Of a stretch of 64,000 nucleotides of DNA, positions 9,056 through 17,788 are shown piece by piece; position 1 is the first letter of the stretch, and each line of letters begins with the position of its first letter. Source of the DNA: SAR324 cluster bacterium (GTDB lineage Bacteria; SAR324; NAC60-12); NCBI GenBank assembly GCA_028281495.1, contig JANQJU010000042.1, forward strand, positions 1-64,000. Direction: 5' to 3'. The translations under genes were made by a program, and so were the position numbers. The notes under the pieces are model-generated. The model was not told the DNA's origin, did not search any database, and worked only from the letters and a program-made list of their open reading frames with translations.

Positions 9056-10570
9056 ATGCAGGCAAGTCTCAATACGGCTTTATTGGATCAAAAGTTAGGA
9101 AAAATCCAAAAACAGAAAGATTGGTCAAAAAACGCAATTTCTCATTTCAGAAACTTCATTTGTCAGTCGGAGGACCGATCTCTTTTTCAAATCAACCCTT
9201 ATGCGGTTATCGATGTTTTGAAGCTCTCAGAACGAGAAACGGTGGATCTTTTTCTGTATGGAGCCAAAGAAGGGATCTTTCAGATGGATTGGAATTTGGT
9301 CTGTCCGTGTTGTAGCCTGACGGTGGAAAGCTTTAAAAAACTGAAACAACTCCATTCTCATTACAGTTGTCCCACGTGCTTTCGTCAAACATCAACTGAG
9401 TTAGACGACTATGTGCATATCACGTTTACCCTTTCTGCCAAGATTCGTAGTTTGATTTTCCATAATCTAGATCAGTTGAAGAAAAAAGAGGAGTGGATCG
9501 AGTACTATTATATGGCAGGAAGCTGGGTGCCTGTAGACGGGAACATGTCCAGCAAAGAGTTTAATGATCAACTGACCCAGCATTTTTCTTTTTTCAACCC
9601 AGGAGAGAAAAAGCGGATTGAATTGGAACTTTATCCCATCGCTCTCCTCATCCTAGAACTCCTCCAGATGAGTTCTGTGATATACACGATTAGTGAAGAA
9701 GTAGTTTCTTCTCAAACCGAGGTCATACAATTTTCCAAAACAGGGTTGAGCAATCAGAGAACCGATTGTTTCCCTGCGAAAATGACGTTGCATGATCCCC
9801 CCCAAGAGTATGACTTTGGCAACGTATATCCGCTTTCCAGTGGGAAAATCCTGTTGGAAATTGAAAATTTAAGTGACCAACGCCTTCCGATCTGGATTCA
9901 ACATGTCCCTGAAGAGGTCACTGATTTTCCCGACGTCCAATTCGATGCTTGTTTGACAGGCAAAAAGTTATGTGCCAACCAAACCTTCCGTGAGATTTTT
10001 CCTTCTCAAGTCTTCCAACTAGGAAAAGGAATTCGGGTTCAGGATCAGACCTTTTTGTTCACCGATCTAAAAAGTTCGACCGCGCTTTATGATCAAATTG
10101 GGGATTTGAATGCGTTTGCTCTCGTCAGTCAGCATTTTGAAAGCCTGTATGAAGCGATTACTGAAAATCAAGGCGCGTTGGTAAAAACCATTGGCGATGC
10201 CGTGATGGCCGTGTTCACCAACCCGGTGGATGCCACCAATGCCGCGTTAGCCATACTGGAAAGACTCAAACAGTTGAATCAAGAACTTTCTGAGCAACAA
10301 TTAGTCATCAAAATGGGGATTCACAATGGAGGAGCCATTGTCGTCAACATGAACGACCGTATCGATTTTTTTGGGCAAACCGTCAACATTGCGGCAAGAA
10401 TTCAAGATTTAGCCGATGCTGAGGAAATCTATATCACCGATTCGGTGTATGCTTATCCTGGAGTTCAAGAAATCGTCCACCGTTGCCAAATCACCTCTGA
10501 AAAAAGAGTTCTCAAAGGCGTGCAAGAAGAAATCCTACTCTATAAAATTTGTCCCAAGCTCCCCCATTAA
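9056..10570 (+). CDS. Class III adenylate/guanylate cyclase with N-terminal zinc-ribbon-bearing region
   Basis: 504-aa soluble protein. The C-terminal ~170 residues form a class III cyclase domain: FLFTDLKSSTAL (metal-binding Asp), LVKTIGDAVMAVF, MGIHNGGAIV and DFFGQTVNIAARI, which holds the Asn and Arg of the active site. The N-terminal part has Cys83-x2-Cys86 and Cys105-x2-Cys108, a probable zinc ribbon, followed by a beta-rich sensor-like section. This layout resembles the DUF5939-cyclase family. AAGGA lies five bases before the ATG at 9056; an upstream TTG at 9008 is less likely. It would make cAMP or cGMP; the same window encodes a protein with two cyclic-nucleotide-binding domains (32719-34926). 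Confidence 0.85.
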   Translation: MQASLNTALLDQKLGKIQKQKDWSKNAISHFRNFICQSEDRSLFQINPYAVIDVLKLSERETVDLFLYGAKEGIFQMDWNLVCPCCSLTVESFKKLKQLHSHYSCPTCFRQTSTELDDYVHITFTLSAKIRSLIFHNLDQLKKKEEWIEYYYMAGSWVPVDGNMSSKEFNDQLTQHFSFFNPGEKKRIELELYPIALLILELLQMSSVIYTISEEVVSSQTEVIQFSKTGLSNQRTDCFPAKMTLHDPPQEYDFGNVYPLSSGKILLEIENLSDQRLPIWIQHVPEEVTDFPDVQFDACLTGKKLCANQTFREIFPSQVFQLGKGIRVQDQTFLFTDLKSSTALYDQIGDLNAFALVSQHFESLYEAITENQGALVKTIGDAVMAVFTNPVDATNAALAILERLKQLNQELSEQQLVIKMGIHNGGAIVVNMNDRIDFFGQTVNIAARIQDLADAEEIYITDSVYAYPGVQEIVHRCQITSEKRVLKGVQEEILLYKICPKLPH

Positions 10571-10600
10571 CTGGAGAGATTTGGGCACGCATGCAGCCGG

Positions 10601-11569
10601 TCACTCCGTTGGCTGTAGAGGCTTCGGTGGTTCAAAATTCACTTCTTCTTCAATGATGTACAAGGGACGGCCTTTGATATCGTCGTGCATGCGGCTGAGA
10701 TACTCCCCAATGATGCCAATGGTGAACAATTGAATCCCCCCCAAAAACAAGATGGTCACCATCAAGGAAGTCCAACCTCGGATGGTCTGACCCGCCGCGT
10801 GCTGCACCAAGCCGTAAAGCAACACCAAAAAAGCCACAATGATCGAACAAAAACCCAGGTTGATGGCAAGTCGCAGCGGCTTATTGGAAAAAGAGATGAT
10901 CCCATCCAAGGCAAATCGGATCATCTTCGCTAATGGATATTTGGTCTCGCCCGCACGACGCTGCTCGCGAATATACGAGATAGGCACCTGACGAAAACCG
11001 GTCCAACTGACCAACCCTCGGACGAATCGATTGTGCTCGGGCAGGCGATTCAACTCCTGAACCACGCGTCGATCCATCAGACGGAAATCTCCGGTGTTGA
11101 ACGGAATCTGGACATCCGAAACCCGATTGAGCACCTGATAAAACCACTCCGCTGAGGTTTTTTTAAACCATGTTTCGCCACGACGTTCCACTCGCTGAGC
11201 ATACACCACTGCATTGCCTTGCTCCCAGAGTTCGATCATTTGCGGAATCAAGCTCGGAGGGTCTTGAAGGTCGGCGTCGATGATCACCACGGCATCCCCT
11301 TTTGATTTTTGAAGACCTGCGGTAACCGCTGTTTGATGTCCAAAGTTGCGTGAAAAACTCACGATCTTTAATCGCGTATCCTGTTGCGCCAGTTCTTTGA
11401 GGATGGCTAAGGAACGGTCCGTGCTGCCGTCATTGACCACGATCAATTCGTGTTGATAGGTTTCCAAAGATTCTAACATTTGTGTCAACTGCTGGTAGGT
11501 TTCAACAATGACAGCTTCTTCGCAATAGACGGGAACCACAACAGAAATAAGCTTGGGTGTTGTTAACAT
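10601..11569 (-). CDS. Family 2 glycosyltransferase, polyisoprenyl-phosphate sugar transferase type
   Basis: 322 aa. The N-terminal ~220 residues are a GT-A fold: ISVVVPVYCEE, VVNDGSTD, FSRNFGHQTA and IIDADLQDPP, the last containing the metal-binding Asp cluster. Two membrane helices follow (about 230-255 and 265-290), then a short cytosolic tail. This matches GtrB/ArnC/DPM1-like enzymes that move a sugar from a nucleotide to undecaprenyl phosphate at the inner membrane. The sugar cannot be told. It is 31 bp upstream of a convergent cyclase gene and is followed on its own strand by nothing related. Confidence 0.87.
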   Translation of the reverse strand: MLTTPKLISVVVPVYCEEAVIVETYQQLTQMLESLETYQHELIVVNDGSTDRSLAILKELAQQDTRLKIVSFSRNFGHQTAVTAGLQKSKGDAVVIIDADLQDPPSLIPQMIELWEQGNAVVYAQRVERRGETWFKKTSAEWFYQVLNRVSDVQIPFNTGDFRLMDRRVVQELNRLPEHNRFVRGLVSWTGFRQVPISYIREQRRAGETKYPLAKMIRFALDGIISFSNKPLRLAINLGFCSIIVAFLVLLYGLVQHAAGQTIRGWTSLMVTILFLGGIQLFTIGIIGEYLSRMHDDIKGRPLYIIEEEVNFEPPKPLQPTE

Positions 11570-11600
11570 AAAACGCCTTCAAAATAAGAAAATAAATTCT

Positions 11601-12575
11601 TTAGAACTGGTACCGAATGTTGATCAAGGGACGGGTTTGCAAACGTCGCTCTTCCTTATCCAGGTCTTTGAAATCGGATTTGGCTAATAGATATTGAGCA
11701 ATGAGGGTGTCCCACCACGCATGCAAGGCAATCGCTTGTTGCAAATCAAACACGCCCGGTGCGGGGTTATAGATCCATCCCAAATAGATTCCCGCCCCAA
11801 AGGCAACTCCCGGGGTGGCCGTACCGCCTTGACCATTATGAGCGAGTCCAAACAAAACACTCGCTAGGAGGATACTGGACCAACGCGCCGTACGCTCCGA
11901 ATAACGAGGGGACAACCAATTGTAAAACGAACGCTGAACCACCCCGCGAAACAACATTTCTTCGCCAATACCCACTAAATGAGTCTGCACGAAGGACCAA
12001 GCTTGCATTTCTTGACGGGAGAGATCGTCTTCCACATGATAGGTGAAATTAGAGCCTGGAGAGAGGGTGAGAACACCCGCCAGTCCGCCTAGTGGTGCCC
12101 AAAAAGTCCATTTGTCAGAAAAGTCCTCAAATTGAAACGCAGATCCCAACAACCCATAGGTTTCGGGGGTTTCCTCGCATTTTCCATGATATAGGTCATA
12201 AATTGAAATATAGGTGAGATTAGAATAGATCGAGAGATGGGTTTGTGCAAGAAAGGTTTCCCTGGTGAGAAATACCTGTGTGTTGACAATCCCATCGTCG
12301 TCTTCGTCTTGTTCGAACACATCGTCGATGTCTTCTTGATATTCATCGGAGCGAAGGTAATGAGCGGCATTGAGACTGGCTACCCACCGAGTCCCCCCAA
12401 AAATAGCAGCTTTATCCCAATCCTGAATGATGGCGTATCCCGCACCGGGCACCAAGGTTTCAGCCAGCCCGATTCCCCAGCAAGATAAGGGGGAACGACT
12501 CCATGCCGAAGTCGGCAAACTGAGTAGGCATAGCAGCATGCCTCCCAACCAAAATTTATTGCAGTTCCAAGTCAT
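11601..12575 (-). CDS. CPBP (CAAX-type) intramembrane metalloprotease with signal peptide
   Basis: 324 aa. It begins with a signal peptide (about 1-26), carries an acidic stretch (DEYQEDIDDVFEQDEDDD) around 80-95, and ends with the three CPBP/Abi motifs: EEMLFRG, FGLAHNG and HAWWD, which give the two Glu, Arg and His residues that bind zinc. The C terminus finishes on Phe (INIRYQF). An N-terminal cleavable signal with a DUF5683-like first half is unlike typical multi-pass CPBP proteins, so topology is uncertain. It lies 31 bp upstream of the glycosyltransferase start on the same strand and may share its transcript. Confidence 0.8.
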   Translation of the reverse strand: MTWNCNKFWLGGMLLCLLSLPTSAWSRSPLSCWGIGLAETLVPGAGYAIIQDWDKAAIFGGTRWVASLNAAHYLRSDEYQEDIDDVFEQDEDDDGIVNTQVFLTRETFLAQTHLSIYSNLTYISIYDLYHGKCEETPETYGLLGSAFQFEDFSDKWTFWAPLGGLAGVLTLSPGSNFTYHVEDDLSRQEMQAWSFVQTHLVGIGEEMLFRGVVQRSFYNWLSPRYSERTARWSSILLASVLFGLAHNGQGGTATPGVAFGAGIYLGWIYNPAPGVFDLQQAIALHAWWDTLIAQYLLAKSDFKDLDKEERRLQTRPLINIRYQF

Positions 12576-12759
12576 AGGCGAGCAGACGGGCGTGAGTGAA
12601 GCATCGGTGTCCGGAAATGGCGTCTCGTGGCGTTTTTATTTGATGCAACGAAGAACACGTTATGAGGATTCACAGACATCCAAAGACAGCGGAGGTGAGT
12701 CAAGCCATTCAAAAAAAGGCAACCTTCGAAAAAATAACATCATTTTGCAAGGCCGTTTC

Positions 12760-13332
12760 TTAGTGGTGAGTCAACGAGCAGAGTATGGTTTCTTCGGGTT
12801 GCGTTTGTTCGAGGACTTGAGACGTGATCTTGAGACAAATCGTCTCTGAGGTTGTGGTGTCAGAGGGAACAGCGGGCGGAGACCATAACCCAAACTGGAA
12901 ATCTACCAAACCTTCCAAAAAGCGCTGATACGTTCCATTTCCCGATTTACGCAGCAATGCCTGCTTGGATAGATCGAAGCGATAAGACAGCCGCTCCCGT
13001 GAATCGTTGATGTCTCCATCCCGATTGAGGTCTGCATGAAGGGTGAGGATTCCGTTTTCCAATGAAAGCGGCAGTTGTGCTTCCAAACCATATCCCGCTT
13101 GGGTTAGCTCGTTTTTGAGGAGCAGGTGGAAGCGTTGAACGGTCATCGTGAGGTCTGACGTGAGCTGTTGTTGCACCATCATGCGATGGAACTGGGTGAC
13201 CGGTGTTTGGAACGCATAAACCAAGATTCCCATGACTGTTAAGGCCACCATCATTTCGAGCAGGGTGAAGCCAGAGGGGCGATCAAGGGCCTTGCCACAC
13301 ACTGGTTTTCCATTCATGCCGAAGGGTGCCAT
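12760..13332 (-). CDS. Type II secretion/type IV pilus minor pseudopilin (PilW/GspJ-like)
   Basis: 190 aa with a short leader and the prepilin site G-FTLLEMMVALTVMGILVYA near residue 22, where Gly precedes Phe and Glu is at +5, followed by a hydrophobic helix. The body resembles larger minor pseudopilins. It overlaps the preceding pseudopilin gene by 50 bp and has AGGA eight bases before its ATG, so it is the third gene of a translationally coupled trio. No ATPase, secretin or major pilin is in the window. Confidence 0.8.
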   Translation of the reverse strand: MAPFGMNGKPVCGKALDRPSGFTLLEMMVALTVMGILVYAFQTPVTQFHRMMVQQQLTSDLTMTVQRFHLLLKNELTQAGYGLEAQLPLSLENGILTLHADLNRDGDINDSRERLSYRFDLSKQALLRKSGNGTYQRFLEGLVDFQFGLWSPPAVPSDTTTSETICLKITSQVLEQTQPEETILCSLTHH

Positions 13333-13699
13333 CGGACGTCCTATGCAATTGAAAGTGAATGCGCTTCAAAGCAGGCGAAGATGTTTGAACATGCCACTGC
13401 AACCGATAGACCTCCTCGGTGTCTCGGAGGAGATCCTGAGAATGTGTTCCATCAGTCAAGGTCGAGTCTTCGAAAGTGGCCGACTTGATGGGGGCGGTCC
13501 AAGCATCCAAAGAATTGGCAATCCAAGTGGTCTCTTGGCGCTGCTCCCATTGGCGCATGCCTTGTGTGAACACAGTGCTCCAAAACACCACAAATATCAT
13601 AAAGAGGGAACCGGCCACCATCACTTCCAAAAGAGTGAAGCCGGAGGGAGGGGTGGTGTTGGATTTCCTTGCAAAGCGATTTTTTTGACACGTGATCAT
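13283..13699 (-). CDS. Minor pseudopilin (GspI/PilV-like)
   Basis: 138 aa when started at the ATG at 13699, which overlaps the stop of the upstream pseudopilin as ATGA; a longer frame to 13825 would read into that gene. It has a basic leader and the prepilin cleavage motif SGFTLLEVMVAGSLFMIF, then an amphipathic helix rich in Gln/Glu and a small beta domain. Position as second of three pseudopilin genes matches the usual H-I-J order, inferred here from order and size because the globular parts are divergent. Confidence 0.78.
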   Translation of the reverse strand: MITCQKNRFARKSNTTPPSGFTLLEVMVAGSLFMIFVVFWSTVFTQGMRQWEQRQETTWIANSLDAWTAPIKSATFEDSTLTDGTHSQDLLRDTEEVYRLQWHVQTSSPALKRIHFQLHRTSDGTLRHEWKTSVWQGP

Positions 13700-14190
13700 T
13701 TTTGTTGGATTTCCGTTTGATGGATGCGTCCTAAAGGGCTCACCTTGATTTGAGTGAGATAGTGGGTGGACTCTATAGAAATAGTGCCACCCGAGGCAAA
13801 TCCATAGGCGCTGAACCGGGGCCATCGGTTTGCCGTTATATCAATACCCTGGGGAAGTGTTTCCCATAAGGTGGAGTCATTGCTTTCCTGAGAATTTCCA
13901 TGCAGCCATAATTCTTGATGCCGACCGACCACCTGATAGCTGCGATGTTGGGTCAATGCCAACATCTGAGCCTGCCTGAGGGCTTGTTCGACTTGTCCGG
14001 CTGCCAAGGAAAGGTTCCATCGTTCCAAAAGGGGGTCGGTGCGAACGACAGCGAGGGTGATGATCGTGCCGATAATGCCGACAATCGCTAATAATTCCAA
14101 TAGGCTGAATCCCGTATGGCAGGGCGTAAAAACCTTGCAACAGCTAACGGGATCTTTTAAAATTATCCGTTTATCCAAATAGTGCTTCAT
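13696..14190 (-). CDS. Pseudopilin, GspH-like
   Basis: 164 aa. A leader of about 27 residues precedes TGFSLLELLAIVGIIGTII, the class III signal and the hydrophobic helix. Downstream, AAGQVEQALRQAQMLALTQHR is typical of GspH (the helix before the beta domain). First gene of the trio; the ribosome-binding site is weak. About 107 bp separate it from the divergent ppiD-like gene, so the region 14191-14297 should carry both promoters. Confidence 0.82.
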   Translation of the reverse strand: MKHYLDKRIILKDPVSCCKVFTPCHTGFSLLELLAIVGIIGTIITLAVVRTDPLLERWNLSLAAGQVEQALRQAQMLALTQHRSYQVVGRHQELWLHGNSQESNDSTLWETLPQGIDITANRWPRFSAYGFASGGTISIESTHYLTQIKVSPLGRIHQTEIQQK

Positions 14191-14297
14191 GTTGATTCTG
14201 AATCAAACGTGAATGGGTGTATGGCTTGTTGTTCCTACGACAACACCGATTTTGCACCTTTTAATCTCTAACCCCGTGATAATGCAAACAAGGTCTT

Positions 14298-16196
14298 ATG
14301 ATACAAGAACTGCGTAATCAATCCCAGAGCCTTCTCTTCAAAATAGTGCTTGTGTTTATTGCAGTCACTTTTGTGATTTCTTTCGCATATACTTTAGGTG
14401 ACCGCAAAGAAGTGTTGGCTCGCATCAATTCCAAAGAATTGTTGGCCCAGGAATACCAACAAGTGTACGACCGACAATTGGACAATCTCCGCCAAACCTT
14501 CGGTGAAAACACCGAACAGTTTGTGCAGCAAATGGATTTACGACAGCGCGTGTTTGATCAGTTGTTTAACCGCAGCCTCATTTTGGATGCGGCAGACCGA
14601 CGAGGGGTTTATGTCACTGATGAGGAATTGAGTGATCATATCCAACAAATGGAATATTTTCAAAAAGATGGTCGGTTCGACCCAGAAACCTATCGAGCGG
14701 TGCTGGCCCAGATTCATCGCCCCGCAGACCTGTTCGAAGAGGAGCTAAGGTCAGATCTGTTGTTCCAAAAATACCAAGACCAACTATTAGTGGGGCTTTC
14801 GGTGAGTGATGCCGAAGTGGAGCAATTGTATGAATATGAAAACGCAGTCGTAGAATTAGACTACCTGACCTTTGATCCAGAAAATTTTCTGGATCAAACG
14901 ACTTACACGGATGAAGAACTCCAGCAACACTATGCGGCCAATTCGAAGAATTTCCAAAGCACCAAGCAATATAAGGTCGAATACTTCACACTCGGGCTTG
15001 AGGCTTTCGAAGAAAGTGCAGAGATTCGAGACCGAGCGATTGAGCGATATTATGAAAAAAATATCGAAGACTATCTCACCCCTGCTGAAGTGAAAGCACG
15101 GCACATCTTGGTCAAAGCATCAGCGGATATGTCAGAAGATGAGCGGGATGCCAAGCGAAAACAGTTGGAAGGTATTTTAAAACTACTCAACGAAGGTAGC
15201 GACTTTGAAGAAGTGGCCAAACAGCATTCCGAAGATTTGAGCAAAACCAAAGGAGGAGATTTGGGATGGTTCAAACCGGGCGAAATGGTCCCTGCATTTG
15301 AAGCGGCCGCTTTTGCCTTACAACCCGGACAAATCAGCGAAATCGTGGAATCGCCTTTTGGCTTTCACATCATACGCGTGGACGAAAAGAAAGAGGAGTC
15401 TCAACAAGCAATCGAAGAAGTTCGCGAAGGAATCGTAGCAACCTTGAAAGAAGCACGAGCGGAAAAAATGCTCGAAGTGGAATATGATCGCATGGAAGAT
15501 GCGATGAAAGAGAAGGGTTTGGTGGAGTTGGCAAAAACCTACCAGACCGAAGTCAAAACCACCGATTGGTTTGATGAAAGCGGTGTGATCGACGGGTTGG
15601 GGTCGGTTCGGCCTTTAGTGAGTAAGTTGGACTTAGAAGAAGCCGGAAACTTTGGTCGATGGCGTCGTAATCCGGTGCAAGGCCATGTGTTTTATAAGTT
15701 GTCGGAAATCCAAGAACCCAGCACCAAGCCATTTGAAGAGGTTCAGGAAGATGTGATTCGTGCGGTGAGGTTGGCCAAGGCACAGGAATTGGTAGTGCAA
15801 ACAGCCCAAGGAGAAACCGATGCGATGCTAGCGGGTGAAACGCTGGCAGCTATAGCCGAGCGAAACAATTTGGAAGTGGACACCACTTCGTTGACATCGC
15901 AAACGGAAATGATCCCAGGAGTGGGGCGATCAGCGGACTTCAAAAAGAACGCATTGGAGTTGAATGAAACAACAAGGTTGAACGCAAGCCAATATGAAGG
16001 CAAAATATATTTAATGGTATTCAAATCCCGTTCCCTGCCAGAGGATGAAACAGGCTCAGAGCATGCGGCGATTCGAGATCGGCTGTTCCAAAGCTTGCGC
16101 CAAGCATTTTTTGAAAAAGAAGTGAAGCGGCTGAAAGATGATGCCGATTATAAAATCCTAAATCCCTATTTTGATAGGGAAGCGTCGCAAAGTTGA
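14298..16196 (+). CDS. ppiD: PpiD/SurA-type periplasmic peptidyl-prolyl isomerase
   Basis: 632 aa, the usual length of PpiD. One N-terminal membrane helix (about 12-32, LLFKIVLVFIAVTFVISFAY) anchors it in the inner membrane facing the periplasm. A SurA_N-like chaperone region follows, then a parvulin domain around 265-370 (VKARHILVKA, GGDLGWFKPGEMVPAF, SPFGFHIIRVDE), then a long helical C terminus. It would fold newly secreted outer-membrane or periplasmic proteins. AAGG lies before the ATG. The DsbD-alpha-like gene begins eight bases after its stop, which suggests one transcript for envelope protein folding. Confidence 0.92.
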   Translation: MIQELRNQSQSLLFKIVLVFIAVTFVISFAYTLGDRKEVLARINSKELLAQEYQQVYDRQLDNLRQTFGENTEQFVQQMDLRQRVFDQLFNRSLILDAADRRGVYVTDEELSDHIQQMEYFQKDGRFDPETYRAVLAQIHRPADLFEEELRSDLLFQKYQDQLLVGLSVSDAEVEQLYEYENAVVELDYLTFDPENFLDQTTYTDEELQQHYAANSKNFQSTKQYKVEYFTLGLEAFEESAEIRDRAIERYYEKNIEDYLTPAEVKARHILVKASADMSEDERDAKRKQLEGILKLLNEGSDFEEVAKQHSEDLSKTKGGDLGWFKPGEMVPAFEAAAFALQPGQISEIVESPFGFHIIRVDEKKEESQQAIEEVREGIVATLKEARAEKMLEVEYDRMEDAMKEKGLVELAKTYQTEVKTTDWFDESGVIDGLGSVRPLVSKLDLEEAGNFGRWRRNPVQGHVFYKLSEIQEPSTKPFEEVQEDVIRAVRLAKAQELVVQTAQGETDAMLAGETLAAIAERNNLEVDTTSLTSQTEMIPGVGRSADFKKNALELNETTRLNASQYEGKIYLMVFKSRSLPEDETGSEHAAIRDRLFQSLRQAFFEKEVKRLKDDADYKILNPYFDREASQS

Positions 16197-16203
16197 GAAG
16201 TTT

Positions 16204-16722
16204 ATGAAGCGTTGGCATATCAAAGCGTGGGTGTTGTTAGGAATATTTTGGTGGAGCGTGCCCTCGTTGGCGATGGCACAGCTCCCGTGGGACTCCGTGT
16301 CGCCACAAGTGCCTGAGCTCCGGTTATATGCCGAATTTGAAAAACCAATTGCATCGCCTGGGGAGACAGTCACTCTGATCTTACGAGGGTTTTTAGAGTG
16401 GGGGTGGCATATTTATTCGGTGGTCCCTCAAGGAGAAGAAGCACCCCAGCCCACGGCGATAACTTATGATACGCCCACTTATGAAGTGATCGACGGCCTA
16501 GAAGAAAGCAAGCCCCAAGTGATTCAAGATGAGGCGCTTGGTTTGACGTTGGCCGTTCATCAGAATGAGTTTGTCTTTCGACAGAAATTGAAGCTATCTT
16601 CGGAAGTTCCTGCGGGACCTCAGGATTTATTTGGAACCTTGCATTATCAAATTTGTGATAACAACATTTGTGCTCCGCTTCAGCACCAAACGTTTTTCAC
16701 TCCTTTAACTGTTGAACCGTAA
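16204..16722 (+). CDS. Stand-alone DsbD alpha-like periplasmic protein
   Basis: 172 aa. A signal peptide ends near AMAQL (about residue 25). The mature part matches the N-terminal domain of DsbD (thiol:disulfide interchange), with a Cys pair in YQICDNNICAPL near the C terminus, as in DsbD alpha. The membrane beta and thioredoxin gamma domains are absent, so electrons must come from another protein. It follows the PpiD-like gene directly. An upstream TTG at 16171 would extend into that gene; the ATG at 16204 starts a clean signal peptide. Confidence 0.8.
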   Translation: MKRWHIKAWVLLGIFWWSVPSLAMAQLPWDSVSPQVPELRLYAEFEKPIASPGETVTLILRGFLEWGWHIYSVVPQGEEAPQPTAITYDTPTYEVIDGLEESKPQVIQDEALGLTLAVHQNEFVFRQKLKLSSEVPAGPQDLFGTLHYQICDNNICAPLQHQTFFTPLTVEP

Positions 16723-16737
16723 GCTTTGATAGGTTTT

Positions 16738-16956
16738 ATGAACGATCATTTTGAAAAACGCAGAAAAACGCCGCCACCTCATGAAGCGATTTTATTGAGC
16801 CAAGCGATTACTGAAAAGCGACAAATCCAAATCACATTCATTGATGGGGATGTGCTCATTGAGTATGTACGCTGGCATACGGAAAGTTATATCGGTCTGA
16901 AAGATGGTAAGGTGGTAAATAAGCAATCAATCAAATTTTGGGAAATGCTCGACTAA
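16738..16956 (+). CDS. Small Sm-fold / Hfq-like protein
   Basis: 72 aa. The segment from AILLSQAITEKRQIQITFI to KFWEML lines up by eye with Hfq: an N-terminal helix, an Sm1 pattern (IDGDVLIEYVRWHTESYIGLKDG) and an Sm2-like end (VVNKQSIKF), where the canonical YKH triplet of Hfq is NKQ. This is closer to the divergent Hfq proteins that keep an RW/DG core. It would form a ring that binds RNA, if the inference holds. The ATG at 16738 (AGG upstream) follows the DsbD-like gene by 15 bp. The next gene converges 11 bp after its stop. Confidence 0.6.
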   Translation: MNDHFEKRRKTPPPHEAILLSQAITEKRQIQITFIDGDVLIEYVRWHTESYIGLKDGKVVNKQSIKFWEMLD

Positions 16957-16966
16957 TCGCGATCGA

Positions 16967-17788
16967 TCAAGCGATGGGAGGTGGCTTGTGTTTGCGGAGG
17001 CGATACCAATGCAGTAGCCCCTCTAAATGAAGAGCGTGCAAACATCGACGGAGGCCATATTTCATGTATTTGGACCAATAGGTCCATTCCACCTGCCAGA
17101 ACGAATCTTTCAATTGATGTGAAACGTTTCGTACTTCTTGAGCATATTTCATAAATGCTCGGCCTGAAACTCCTTCCAAATCGTAGTGACACACCACTTC
17201 TTTCATCTGGAAAATCCCATAACGATCATACACTTGCCGAATAAAGTGGTAGTCTGCCGCCAAGGCATACTGTGGATCATATTCCCCAATGGTTTCGTGT
17301 AACTCCCGTCGATAGAATGTGGCTTGATGGCACACCGGATAGCCTTGAGAAAGAGAGGACAACTGAGGGGAAACACGCAACTGGCGGTCTGGATAAACCC
17401 AATAATAATCTCCGACTGCCATCTGGAAGGAGTTTTGGTGAAAATACCGGTCGACTGCTTCTAAAATTCCAGGAGCATAAGTATCTCCACTATTCAGAAC
17501 GCTGATGAGGGTTCCCCGTGCGGCACGGATTCCTTTGTTGATGGCGTCATAGATTCCCTTGTCTGGTTCTGAAACCCAATAAGTCAGGTAGTCTTGATAT
17601 CGTTGGATGATTTCAAGTGTCCCATCAGTAGAACCTCCGTCGATGACCAAATGTTCGGCATGGGGGTAGTTTTGTTGTATTGCACTTTGGAGGGTCGCTT
17701 CCAGGGTGGTCACCGAATTGAAGGTGATCGTGACAATTGAAATCAGGGGGAGAGTGCCTGAGGAGGCAGACGGAGGACTAGGCAGCAT
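16967..17788 (-). CDS. Family 2 glycosyltransferase
   Basis: 273 aa, soluble. GT-A motifs are clear: ISIVTITFNSVTTLEATLQS, VIDGGSTDGT, EPDKGIYDAINKG and LNSGDTY, typical of the WcaA-like branch that often works in exopolysaccharide synthesis. It starts inside the end of cheV (ATG at 17788, 11-bp overlap) with no own ribosome-binding site, so translation is probably coupled to cheV. Acceptor and sugar unknown. No other polysaccharide genes are adjacent. Confidence 0.85.
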   Translation of the reverse strand: MLPSPPSASSGTLPLISIVTITFNSVTTLEATLQSAIQQNYPHAEHLVIDGGSTDGTLEIIQRYQDYLTYWVSEPDKGIYDAINKGIRAARGTLISVLNSGDTYAPGILEAVDRYFHQNSFQMAVGDYYWVYPDRQLRVSPQLSSLSQGYPVCHQATFYRRELHETIGEYDPQYALAADYHFIRQVYDRYGIFQMKEVVCHYDLEGVSGRAFMKYAQEVRNVSHQLKDSFWQVEWTYWSKYMKYGLRRCLHALHLEGLLHWYRLRKHKPPPIA

